Of a stretch of DNA of 55,787 nt, positions 16,716 through 24,947 are shown piece after piece (position 1 is the stretch's first letter; the number at the start of each line of letters is the position of its first letter). The notes beneath the pieces were generated by a model, which saw only the letters and a list, made by a program, of their open reading frames with translations, did no database searches and was not told where the DNA came from. The translations under genes were made by a program, and so were the position numbers. The stretch comes from Mucilaginibacter sp. (GTDB lineage: Bacteria; Bacteroidota; Bacteroidia; Sphingobacteriales; Sphingobacteriaceae). The stretch is taken from NCBI GenBank assembly GCA_028288285.1, contig JAQBNZ010000016.1, positions 1-55,787 on the forward strand, in the 5' to 3' direction.

Positions 16716-18320
16716 ATGCCAGTACAACCAACATACCCAGGTGTTTACATTGAAGAAATACCGAGTGGAGTTCGAACTATTACCGGAGTAGCTACATCTA
16801 TTACTGCATTTGTGGGCAGGTCCTTGAAAGGGGTGCCAAATGAGCCCACCATAATCAACAGTTTTAGTGATTTTGAGCGGCAATTTGGAGGCTTGTGGAG
16901 CGACAGCACCATGAGTTATGCAGTGCAGGATTTTTATTTGAACGGGGGCAGCCAGGCTATTATAGTTCGTATTGATAATGGCTCAGGCACTTCACAACTG
17001 TTATTGCCTGCGGGTGGGCTAAGTCCCCTGGATGGTTTGCTGACACTTGTAGCTGCAAGCCCAGGTTCATGGGCCAACAATTTACTGGCCGAAGTTAATT
17101 ATAATACACAAGACCCCACCGTGGCGCCTGTGTCTCCCCCGGCCGAACCTGATCCTAAATTATTTAACCTGGTTATTTACCAAAAAGACCCGGAAACACT
17201 GCAGGTACAGAAACTTGAAGAATATTTACGGGTCTCACTGGATAAAAATGACTCCCGCTTTTTGCCGCGGGTGCTTGAGCAAAATTCTACGGTTGTTGGC
17301 GTATTTAAAGATGCCAATGGCAAATGGGTGGTGCCTTCAGCTATTCCCAATAAAACAGTTACACCTGTTACAGCTTCACAGGTAAACGATGGCAGTGATT
17401 TGATTGTGAGCAATTACATTGGTGACGATAACCTGAAAACGGGCATAAGTGCGTTGCTAAAAACGGATCTGTTTAATTTGTTATGTATTCCGCCACCAAC
17501 GAGGGGAGGGAATACAGATGCATCGGTATACACCAAAGCTGCCAAAATGTGTGTAGATAAAAGGGCCATGCTGATTGTAGATTCGCCGGCTGAATGGGGA
17601 GCTAATATTGATAAGGCAGTGAGTACGCCAATTCAGCAACTGGGTGCCCTTGGCGTTACAGGTATCTATGCGCGTAATGCTGCATTATATTATCCGCTTG
17701 TAATTAAACCAGATCCATTACGCGAAAATCAGCCCGATTTATTCGTTCCCAGTGGTATTATAGCGGGGCTTATGGCCACAACAGACACGAATCGCGGCGT
17801 ATGGAAATCTCCTGCGGGTATAGATGCTGCATTAACTGGCGTGCAAAGCCTGCAGGTTAATTTATCGGATAGTGAAAACGGATTTTTAAACCAGGTAGGC
17901 ATCAATTGTTTGCGTGCTTTCCCGGTTATTGGACGGGTAATATGGGGAGCCAGAACTATGCGTGGAGCCGATCAGTTGGCTGATGATTACAAATATATTG
18001 CAGTACGAAGAACCGCATTGTTTATTGAAGAGTCATTGTACCGTGGTACAAAGTGGGTGGTTTTTGAACCCAATGATGAACCGCTATGGGCGCAGATTAG
18101 ATTGAATATTGGTGCGTTTATGCAAAACCTTTTCAGGCAGGGAGCCTTTCAGGGTATCACCCCAAAAGATGCCTATCTGGTAAAGTGCGATAAGGAAACC
18201 ACCACCCAGAATGATATTAACCTGGGCATAGTAAATATACTGGTTGCTTTTGCGCCTTTAAAACCGGCCGAATTTGTAATTATTAAAATTCAACAAATAG
18301 CAGGACAAATAAACACCTAA
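16716..18320 (+). CDS. eCIS contractile sheath protein (Afp2/3/4-like)
   Basis: The 534-residue protein opens with PTYPGVYIEEIPSGVRTITG, then TSITAFVGRSLKGVPNEPT, the classic start of phage and eCIS tail sheath proteins. The C-terminus has the other conserved blocks: NCLRAFPVIGRVIWGARTM, YIAVRRTALFIEESLYRGTK and WVVFEPNDEPLWAQIR. These form the sheath core that locks neighbouring subunits through strand exchange. It contracts to drive the inner tube. Afp and PVC have three sheath paralogs, but here there is only one. The tube gene follows after 11 bases. Confidence 0.97.
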   Translation: MPVQPTYPGVYIEEIPSGVRTITGVATSITAFVGRSLKGVPNEPTIINSFSDFERQFGGLWSDSTMSYAVQDFYLNGGSQAIIVRIDNGSGTSQLLLPAGGLSPLDGLLTLVAASPGSWANNLLAEVNYNTQDPTVAPVSPPAEPDPKLFNLVIYQKDPETLQVQKLEEYLRVSLDKNDSRFLPRVLEQNSTVVGVFKDANGKWVVPSAIPNKTVTPVTASQVNDGSDLIVSNYIGDDNLKTGISALLKTDLFNLLCIPPPTRGGNTDASVYTKAAKMCVDKRAMLIVDSPAEWGANIDKAVSTPIQQLGALGVTGIYARNAALYYPLVIKPDPLRENQPDLFVPSGIIAGLMATTDTNRGVWKSPAGIDAALTGVQSLQVNLSDSENGFLNQVGINCLRAFPVIGRVIWGARTMRGADQLADDYKYIAVRRTALFIEESLYRGTKWVVFEPNDEPLWAQIRLNIGAFMQNLFRQGAFQGITPKDAYLVKCDKETTTQNDINLGIVNILVAFAPLKPAEFVIIKIQQIAGQINT

Positions 18321-18331
18321 AAATTAATATT

Positions 18332-18856
18332 ATGCCACAGTTTACAGTAAATTCACAGCGTTTTGATCCATATAAGAATTTCAAGTTCAGGGTTAAATGG
18401 GATGGCCGGTATGTGGCGGGCGTTAGTAAAGTAGGTTCGCTAAAAAAGACAACCGAGGTAGTAAAACACCGTGATGGCGGTGACCCCAGCAGCAGCCGTA
18501 AAAGTCCCGGCCGTACCGAATTTGATGCTATTACACTTGAGCGCGGGGTAACACACGACCTGGAATTTGAAAAATGGGCCAACAAGGTATGGAACTTCGG
18601 ATCAGGCCTTGGCGCCGAAACATCCCTTAAGGATTTCCGTAAAGATATTACAATTGAATTGTACAACGAAGCCGGCCAGTTGGCCATTACGTACAATGTT
18701 TTTAGGTGTTGGGTATCAGAATTTCTGGCCCTGCCCGATCTGGATGCAAATGCCAATGCAATAGCCATTCAGCATATTAAACTGGAGAACGAAGGATGGC
18801 AAAGAGATTATTCTGTTACCGAGCCTGCAGAACCTTCCTTCACCGAGCCTTCATAA
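18332..18856 (+). CDS. eCIS inner tube protein (Afp1/5-like, T4 gp19-like)
   Basis: At 174 residues it is slightly longer than typical tube proteins (about 145-150). The core NFKFRVKWDGRYVAGVSKVG, KKTTEVVKHRDGG, then FDAITLERGVTHDLEFEKWA is the gp19/Hcp-like tube signature. The C-terminus ends with a Pro/Glu-rich extension (ITVTEPAEPSFTEPS-like, residues about 160-174). It forms the hexameric tube inside the sheath. Only one tube gene is present, whereas Afp has two, so the tube-initiator role may be taken by the CIS_tube-like protein encoded at 23943. Confidence 0.95.
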   Translation: MPQFTVNSQRFDPYKNFKFRVKWDGRYVAGVSKVGSLKKTTEVVKHRDGGDPSSSRKSPGRTEFDAITLERGVTHDLEFEKWANKVWNFGSGLGAETSLKDFRKDITIELYNEAGQLAITYNVFRCWVSEFLALPDLDANANAIAIQHIKLENEGWQRDYSVTEPAEPSFTEPS

Positions 18857-18866
18857 CTGTATTTAA

Positions 18867-19604
18867 ATGAAATCGCTTACAACATCTGAGTTGCTTCAGG
18901 TTTGGGAATACGGGCTTCAACACCCGTTACCAGAACGGACAATCCATTTGTTAACCGCCGTTGCATCGCATGGTGAAACTAACGCTGCTGCTTTAAGTTT
19001 AGGTCAGCGGGATATTCGGCTGTTGCAATTACGTGAGTGGTTCTTTGGGTCACAATTGACTAACACTACGGTTTGCCCTAAATGTACACAGCAGGTTGTA
19101 TGGGAAAACGACATTAGCGATTTTCGTTTGCAGCCCCTAATCAATGTTGAAAGTGCCCCGGAGTTTGAATTGTCTGCGGATGAATTTAATATCAATTTCC
19201 GGTTGCCTAACATTGAAGATATGACTCAACTGTATCACAGTTATTCGCAGGAAGAGAATGCCTTATTATTACTGCGGCGATGTTTGTTGCGTGTACAAAA
19301 GAACGGAGTGGCTTGTGATATAACAGCATTACCCGCTGCTGTTTTACAGACAATTGAAGAGCGAATGGGTAAAGAAGATAAACAGGCACAGATAAGTCTG
19401 CTGCTGGATTGCCCTGCCTGCTCGCACCAATGGGAAATGCAGTTTGATATACAACGTTACTTATGGACGGAAATAAATGCCTGGGCAAAAAACATACTGC
19501 AGGAAGTATATATGCTGGCCAAATATTTTGGCTGGAGCGAACAAGATATCCTGTGCATGAAACCACAACGCCGTCAATTGTATCTTGAAATGATATTTGC
19601 ATGA
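18867..19604 (+). CDS. Zinc-ribbon baseplate protein or hub chaperone (T4 gp26/gp51-like)
   Basis: The 245 residues start SELLQVWEYGLQHPLPERTI and carry two CxxC pairs, CPKC at 70-73 and CPAC at 182-185, which probably form one zinc site. Between them lies the FRLPNIEDM segment. The C-terminal helical part ends EVYMLAKYFGWSEQDILCM, where W-SE-DIL resembles the conserved end of T4 baseplate hub assembly chaperones and related phage tail proteins. A gene of this type follows the tube in other eCIS loci. The exact role (chaperone or baseplate part) is unproven. It starts 10 bases after the tube gene and overlaps the next gene by 4 bases. Confidence 0.75.
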   Translation: MKSLTTSELLQVWEYGLQHPLPERTIHLLTAVASHGETNAAALSLGQRDIRLLQLREWFFGSQLTNTTVCPKCTQQVVWENDISDFRLQPLINVESAPEFELSADEFNINFRLPNIEDMTQLYHSYSQEENALLLLRRCLLRVQKNGVACDITALPAAVLQTIEERMGKEDKQAQISLLLDCPACSHQWEMQFDIQRYLWTEINAWAKNILQEVYMLAKYFGWSEQDILCMKPQRRQLYLEMIFA

Positions 19605-20335
19605 GTGGATTTATAAATCATTTGTTGAATGCTCACTTTAGTACCGGGCACATTGTGCAGCCGCGTTTAAAAGGTACGTTTGAATTATATTCACCTTCTC
19701 AGCAAGTTCCCGCTACTCAAGGGCAGCAATCATTTGATCCTATTCAGCATGGGACGGGTGAAGTGCCGCTAAAGCAACAGGCTGTTCATACGCCTGCCAC
19801 CGCCGGATCTTTTGCGGGCAATGATGGCAACCACGCAATAGCAGCTGACCAATATACAGAGGACGATTCACACCTGCTAATTTCACCTCCGAAAGCTTCG
19901 AAACGGAATATAATAGAGAACGCATCACCTGCATCTGTACAAAACTTTGATCCCGTAGTTGGTCAACAAAAAATAACGGCAGAGCATCCGTTTGAAGATG
20001 AGTTTTTTACAAACCAATCCGCAACGGTTGCAGATGCAGGTTTTGTTTCAAAAAAAAATGCAGCTTTTACCCCAATGCATTCCGGCCAGCCCGGGCAGGG
20101 ATTGGACCAGCAGGCGTCGAATAATCTCGTGTGGGTGAAGGCATTCAAAAATATGGTGAGCGACCAGCCCCAAGGCAATGCTTCTATTACGGAGCCTCAA
20201 TCCGTTATTAAAGTGAATATAGGCCGAATAGATGTGCGGGCTGTTACGCAACAGGCACCACCCCGTGAAACAACAACTCCCAGGCCAGGTGTTTCACTTA
20301 GCGATTTTCTGAAAAATAAAAATGGCAGTAAATAA
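19601..20335 (+). CDS. Uncharacterised, largely disordered eCIS operon protein
   Basis: The 244 residues are rich in Gln, Ser, Ala, Pro and Asn and give little sign of a folded core. The N-terminus (FINHLLNAHF, VQPRLKGTFE) and the C-terminus (VIKVNIGRIDVRAVTQQ, then PGVSLSDFLKNK) look more conserved than the middle. The segment VKVNIGRIDVRA recalls short tails found in other eCIS proteins of unknown role. It overlaps its upstream neighbour by 4 bases, and its stop overlaps the next start (TAATG), so it is firmly part of the operon. I cannot assign a function. A short linker or tape-like role is possible but unsupported. Confidence 0.75.
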   Translation: MSGFINHLLNAHFSTGHIVQPRLKGTFELYSPSQQVPATQGQQSFDPIQHGTGEVPLKQQAVHTPATAGSFAGNDGNHAIAADQYTEDDSHLLISPPKASKRNIIENASPASVQNFDPVVGQQKITAEHPFEDEFFTNQSATVADAGFVSKKNAAFTPMHSGQPGQGLDQQASNNLVWVKAFKNMVSDQPQGNASITEPQSVIKVNIGRIDVRAVTQQAPPRETTTPRPGVSLSDFLKNKNGSK

Positions 20336-21636
20336 TGAGCTCTGCCCTTGCCATAGCGGGTGTTACACAGGTATTGAAAGACCTGCTAAACGATGGGGTA
20401 GTCAATAAAATTACCACTGCCACAGGCGCTACAGTGAATGTAACGGCACTGCCGCCCGATCTGGTGGATGCCAACGAAAAAAGCCAGCTGAATTTATACA
20501 TGTACCAGGCAACTTTTAACCAGGGATGGCGTAACGAGGGCTTGCCTGCTTACAACAACAGGGGAGATCGTGTGGGCAACCCGCCGCTGGCGTTGGATCT
20601 GCATTATCTTTTATCGGCTTATACCGGCGGCCCTCAACTACATACAGAAATATTGCTTGGCTACGGGATGCAGCTATTTCATGAAAATGCTGTGTTATCG
20701 CGCGATGCAATTAACTTGTCACTCAATCCGCCGGATAGCGTAGACCTTGCCGCATTGCCTCCTCTCCTGCAAGCACTCTCAGTAACAGGCTTGGCCGACC
20801 AAATTGAACTGATAAAAATTACCCCTGAAATTATGAACCCGGAAGAGATGTCGAAACTCTGGACCGCGTTCAGTGCAAAATACCGGCCTACTGCGGCTTA
20901 TAAAGTTTCGGTTGTGTTGATCCAAAGCACTCAGCCAACCAAAACATCGTTGCCAGTACAGGAAAGAAAAATTTATGCAATTCCCTTTTTTAAGCCTGTA
21001 ATTAATGAAATTAACTCTATCCCAGGCGCAGGAGAGCCGATACTCACCAATCAACTGATTTTTTCGGGCTCTTCGCTGCTGCTTAAAGGCACACAATTTA
21101 TGGGCGATCAGGTTGTGATTACCATAGGTGGTATTGATATAATCCCGTCGATAGATGATATCTCTGATACGAAAATTCAGGTGCAATTGCCGCCCGGTCT
21201 GAAAGCAGGCCTGCAAAGTGTGCAGGTGGTTCACAATCTTCTCATAGGTTCGCCGCCAGCACTTCATAAAGGGGTATCTTCTAATGTGCAAGCCTTTGTT
21301 TTAAGTCCGCTTATTATTGCAGACGGAGTGGCCAACGGCACTACAACAGCCGGCATTTTTAAAGGCGGCATTGCTATTAAGGTAAGCCCCGTTATTATGT
21401 ACAACCAGGCTGTACGTTTATTGTTAAATGATTTATCAACAGCCAACAATGCCTATGTTTTTGACATACAGGGGCTAATTTTATCGAGCCCGCCGGGCGA
21501 GGATATCAGTATACCGGTACACGATGTTGCATCAGGTACATATTTAATCCGTATACAGGTAGACTCTGCTGAAAGTCAGTTACTTGTAAACATCAACACG
21601 GGCCAATACAATGGCCCAAAAGTATTAATACCTTAA
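20335..21636 (+). CDS. Afp16/Pvc16-like cap protein (DUF4255) with an IPT/TIG-like C-terminal domain
   Basis: The N-terminal about 190 residues are a DUF4255/Pvc16 domain: AIAGVTQVLKDLLNDGVV, the block LNLYMYQATFNQGWRNEGLP, and YLLSAYTGG. In Afp/PVC this protein caps the distal end and sets sheath/tube termination. From about residue 225 an Ig-like IPT/TIG region follows (LIFSGSSLLLKGTQFMGDQ, TKIQVQLPPGLKAGLQSVQV), then a further beta-rich tail. The extension makes it (433 residues) longer than the minimal cap proteins. It shares TAATG overlaps with both neighbours, which suggests coupled translation. Confidence 0.9.
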   Translation: MSSALAIAGVTQVLKDLLNDGVVNKITTATGATVNVTALPPDLVDANEKSQLNLYMYQATFNQGWRNEGLPAYNNRGDRVGNPPLALDLHYLLSAYTGGPQLHTEILLGYGMQLFHENAVLSRDAINLSLNPPDSVDLAALPPLLQALSVTGLADQIELIKITPEIMNPEEMSKLWTAFSAKYRPTAAYKVSVVLIQSTQPTKTSLPVQERKIYAIPFFKPVINEINSIPGAGEPILTNQLIFSGSSLLLKGTQFMGDQVVITIGGIDIIPSIDDISDTKIQVQLPPGLKAGLQSVQVVHNLLIGSPPALHKGVSSNVQAFVLSPLIIADGVANGTTTAGIFKGGIAIKVSPVIMYNQAVRLLLNDLSTANNAYVFDIQGLILSSPPGEDISIPVHDVASGTYLIRIQVDSAESQLLVNINTGQYNGPKVLIP

Positions 21637-23648
21637 TGGAGACAATTAACAGTAGTTGGGTTGAAGGCAACCAGCGCTATCTAATGGCGGCCGTATCTCA
21701 TACTAAACTAACGCTCGAAATATACCAGACCCGGTTAAGCAATGCTGCATTGGCTTTTGAAGAAAATGAGGCCGGGCTCAACGTTATACAGGCCCAGATG
21801 GACGAAGTTTCGGCTGCGCTTCCTGCACCAGCCACACTGGAAACTCTGGGGAATATTTTTGGTTTGTCTTCTTTTGAAAAGGCCTTACTGGTTATGTGTG
21901 CGGGTGTTGAATTGGATAGCAGTTTTGCCACACTGATAGCCTCTTTACGAGGTAACTCTCATGAGTTTTTACCTTCATTTAGCCTGGCATTTGCTGCACT
22001 GCCTAATGCACACTGGAGCGCTATTTCGCCTAATGGCCCATTGCGTTACTGGCGCCTGATAGAGTTAAACCCAGATCAACTTGTTTCAAAGGCGTCCATA
22101 AAAATTGATGAATATATTCTTCATTACCTTACAGGCGTTAATCATTTGGATGAAAGGCTTTCAGGTATCGCAGAACCTTTTTCTTTTAATATGGAGTTAG
22201 TGCCCTCGCACCTGCAACTTGTAGACGAAATTGTAAAAACATCACGTGAGAAATTATTGGAAGGCGCATTTGAGGTTTTTGCATTGGGTGGCAGCAATAG
22301 AGCCGATAAGCCGTTTATCGCAGCAAATCTGGCCAGAAAAATAGATCTGCACCCATATATCATACCGCTACAAGCTATCCCTGCAACACCTAAAGAAGTG
22401 ATGGAACTGGCGCGCATTTGGAACAGAGAAGCGGCCTTGAAGTCATACGCCCTGCTTTTGGATTATGCTGAACTGGATACAACCGAAAAGTTACGTATGC
22501 AATTGATAAATAGGTTTATAGACCAGGTGCAGAGCCTGATAGTAATAAACTGTGACCAACCACCGGTTGGGCTTGCCCGCAGGCCATATACATTTACGGT
22601 TGACAAACCCACTGTTGGCGAACAACTTGCTTTATGGAAAAAACACCTTGGAAACACCCAGCTTATACCTGACCTTGAATTAAAAAGGCTGGTGGCTCAA
22701 TTCGATTTTAGCACAAAAGGTATTTATGCAACAGTTGCCGGGCTGGCCAACCAATCAAATCCAAAGAGCAATGGCAATTATCCTGTACAATTATTAAGTA
22801 ACCTTTGGCAATCCTGCTGCACACAGGCGCGACCCGACACCGGCGAGCTGTTGCATCGTATTAATTGTATAGCCTCAATGGACGATCTTGTTTTGCCGCA
22901 GGCACAAAAAGAAATGCTGAGAGACCTCACCAACCAGGTAAAACACCGTTCTAAAGTATATAACGAATGGGGGTTTGCAAGCCGAAACAATAGGGGATTA
23001 GGTATTACCGCTCTTTTTGCAGGAGAAAGCGGAACAGGAAAAACCATGGCTGCAGAAGTAGTGGCCAAAGCATTAAATCTGGATTTATACCGCATTGATC
23101 TTAGCCAGGTGATCAATAAATACATCGGCGAAACAGAAAAAAACCTGAAAAAAATATTCGATGCAGCCGAAGACGGGGGAGCTATTTTACTGTTTGATGA
23201 AGCTGACGCTTTGTTTGGTAAAAGAAGTGAAGTGAAAGACAGTCATGACCGTTACGCTAATGTTGAGGTTAGTTATCTGCTGCAAAGAATGGAAGCATAT
23301 CGAGGTTTGGCTATTTTAACCACCAATATGAAAAATGTGATGGACAAAGCCTGGATGCGCCGTATTCGCTTTGTGATACAATTTCCATTCCCCGGCCCTG
23401 AACAACGTGCTGAAATATGGAAGCGCATATTTCCAGCCGAAACACCAACCAACTTGCTTGATATAGCCAAGCTGGCAAAGCTGAATTTAGCCGGTGGCAA
23501 CATCAAAAATATCTCGATGAATGCTGCATTCATAGCGGCCAGTGAAAACGAGGTAGTTGGCATGCAGCATTTGCAGCGCGCACTGAGAACAGAATATGAT
23601 AAAATGGAAAAGCCATTAACCAATGGAGAAATAGGATTGCTTAAATGA
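21636..23648 (+). CDS. Afp15/Pvc15-like AAA+ ATPase of the eCIS
   Basis: The 670-residue protein has an alpha-helical N-terminal half and a degenerate first AAA-like region (about 215-330), as in Afp15. A full AAA+ module follows, with Walker A GESGTGKT at 463-470, the Walker B stretch ILLFDEAD with Asp-Glu at 521-522, and an Arg-finger region WMRRIRFVIQFPFPGP. Afp15/Pvc15 ATPases are required for particle assembly and/or cargo loading. It is always encoded within eCIS loci, which helps separate them from phage tails. It overlaps the next gene by 4 bases (ATGA). Confidence 0.95.
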   Translation: METINSSWVEGNQRYLMAAVSHTKLTLEIYQTRLSNAALAFEENEAGLNVIQAQMDEVSAALPAPATLETLGNIFGLSSFEKALLVMCAGVELDSSFATLIASLRGNSHEFLPSFSLAFAALPNAHWSAISPNGPLRYWRLIELNPDQLVSKASIKIDEYILHYLTGVNHLDERLSGIAEPFSFNMELVPSHLQLVDEIVKTSREKLLEGAFEVFALGGSNRADKPFIAANLARKIDLHPYIIPLQAIPATPKEVMELARIWNREAALKSYALLLDYAELDTTEKLRMQLINRFIDQVQSLIVINCDQPPVGLARRPYTFTVDKPTVGEQLALWKKHLGNTQLIPDLELKRLVAQFDFSTKGIYATVAGLANQSNPKSNGNYPVQLLSNLWQSCCTQARPDTGELLHRINCIASMDDLVLPQAQKEMLRDLTNQVKHRSKVYNEWGFASRNNRGLGITALFAGESGTGKTMAAEVVAKALNLDLYRIDLSQVINKYIGETEKNLKKIFDAAEDGGAILLFDEADALFGKRSEVKDSHDRYANVEVSYLLQRMEAYRGLAILTTNMKNVMDKAWMRRIRFVIQFPFPGPEQRAEIWKRIFPAETPTNLLDIAKLAKLNLAGGNIKNISMNAAFIAASENEVVGMQHLQRALRTEYDKMEKPLTNGEIGLLK

Positions 23649-23899
23649 ATAAACAGGTTGAAATTAACATTGAAAAACTTATGCTGCACGGTTTTGAACC
23701 AGGCGACCGGTTGCGGATAGGACAGGCCCTGGAACAAGGACTTAAAGAGGCCTTTGCAATGCAGCAGGTCGGGGTACCCAAAGGCGGTGACATTTATTTT
23801 GCAGATGCCGGCAGTTTTCAAATGCAACCTAATGCAAAGCCCAAAGAGGTGGGCAACCAGGTTGCAAACTCAGTATTTAGGAAAATTAAAGAAACATAA
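23645..23899 (+). CDS. Small uncharacterised eCIS operon protein
   Basis: The 84-residue protein has EINIEKLMLHGFEPGDRLRI, then GQALEQGLKEAF, and a C-terminal VANSVFRKIKE. The pattern 'I-KL-L-GF-P-D---I--A-E--L' is reminiscent of small proteins I have seen next to eCIS ATPase genes, but I know no function. It overlaps the ATPase gene by 4 bases and shows no Met-poor or shadow-like composition, so it is a real gene. It may be an adaptor of the ATPase, which is inference only. Confidence 0.75.
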   Translation: MNKQVEINIEKLMLHGFEPGDRLRIGQALEQGLKEAFAMQQVGVPKGGDIYFADAGSFQMQPNAKPKEVGNQVANSVFRKIKET

Positions 23900-23942
23900 C
23901 AGGCTGTGCAATTTCGCCCTGCTTATTACCGTAGCAAAAAAT

Positions 23943-24593
23943 ATGTCAACATTTCCCGGTTCTCCAAAACTGATCAGGGGTGGTTTGGTGCTTATTGATC
24001 CCGACACATCAAAAGTGCTGCGGATTATTATTATGCAGTACAATCCTGATACATTATCACGAACCTTACAGGCGCAGAGTGTGCATACCGATGGCAGCCA
24101 TACGCAGCCTTTACGCTTAACAGGCCCGCCTGTTGAGACCATTAAGCTGGATGCTGAAATTGATGCTACCGATCAAATGCAGGTAAGCGATGCGGTTACC
24201 GGGCAAGCAGGTATCCATCCGCAACTGGCGGCTTTAGAAACAATTATTTATCCGTCCAGCTCACAACTTATTTCCAATAATAATTTGGCATCATCGGGTA
24301 CACTTGAAATTGTGCCCATGGAAACACCGCTCACCCTATTCATTTGGAATAAAAATCGCATTTTACCTGTGCGTATTACCGATTTTAGTGTTACAGAAGA
24401 TGCATTTGATGCCAATCTTAATCCCATACGTGCCAAAGTGAGCCTGGGGTTGCGAGTGTTGAATATAGATGACCTCGGCTATGACCACAAAGGTTCGAGC
24501 CTGTATTTAAGCTATCAGCAGAATAAAGAAAAGCTGGCCGGCATGTTTAGATCCGGCATATTAAATGACCTTGGTATAAACGCAATTCCATGA
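23943..24593 (+). CDS. CIS_tube-domain protein (Afp7/Pvc7 N-terminal part-like)
   Basis: The frame is open from 23754, but the upstream part only shadows the previous gene. The ATG at 23943 (MSTFPGSPKLIRGGLVLIDP) gives 216 residues that begin in the CIS_tube family manner: LVLIDPDTSKVLRIIIMQYN, then PDTLSRTLQ. Other family features are GPPVETIKLDAEIDATDQ and a PVRITDFSVTEDAFD segment. In Afp and PVC the equivalent protein carries this domain plus a C-terminal LysM, linking hub and tube. Here the LysM sits on the next gene, which overlaps by 4 bases. The combined unit probably forms the tube-initiator/gp53-like layer. Confidence 0.85.
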   Translation: MSTFPGSPKLIRGGLVLIDPDTSKVLRIIIMQYNPDTLSRTLQAQSVHTDGSHTQPLRLTGPPVETIKLDAEIDATDQMQVSDAVTGQAGIHPQLAALETIIYPSSSQLISNNNLASSGTLEIVPMETPLTLFIWNKNRILPVRITDFSVTEDAFDANLNPIRAKVSLGLRVLNIDDLGYDHKGSSLYLSYQQNKEKLAGMFRSGILNDLGINAIP

Positions 24594-24943
24594 CCGATCC
24601 TTTTCAGGCGCTGTTGCGTGCAGGCAACCAAGCCATAAATAATTTTCCTGTTACCAGCCGCTATTATACAGTTGGTACCGCCACCATGCAAAAGGTAGAT
24701 GGCACAAGCATAAAATACCTGCGCCGCCGTTTTATACAACCCGCAGCATCATTTGAATTAATACAAGTATATGTTACCAAAGAAGGGGACAGGCTTGATA
24801 ATATTGCAGCTGCTTTTATTGGCGATCCCGAGCAGTTTTGGCAACTGGCCGACGCCAACAACAGCCCAGCCCCCGAAACGCTCACCCAACAACCAGGTAC
24901 CTCATTAAGAATTACGCAGCCGGCAGGCATACGCACGTATTAA
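24590..24943 (+). CDS. LysM-like baseplate protein (Afp7 C-terminal part/gp53-like)
   Basis: The 117-residue protein ends in a LysM-type module: YVTKEGDRLDNIAAAFIGDP, then EQFWQLADANN and a PGTSLRI strand. Its N-terminus contains SRYYTVGTATM and KYLRRRFI. In T4 gp53 and Afp7 a LysM domain clamps the baseplate onto the tube and hub. The start codon overlaps the stop of the CIS_tube gene by 4 bases, so the pair is a split version of Afp7. The hub gene starts 4 bases later. Confidence 0.88.
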   Translation: MTDPFQALLRAGNQAINNFPVTSRYYTVGTATMQKVDGTSIKYLRRRFIQPAASFELIQVYVTKEGDRLDNIAAAFIGDPEQFWQLADANNSPAPETLTQQPGTSLRITQPAGIRTY

Positions 24944-24947
24944 TTAA

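Noticed and set aside
23754..23942. N-terminal extension of the CIS_tube gene
   Set aside because: This stretch lies in a shifted frame of the small 84-residue gene and lacks the family's start; the ATG at 23943 matches homologous starts.
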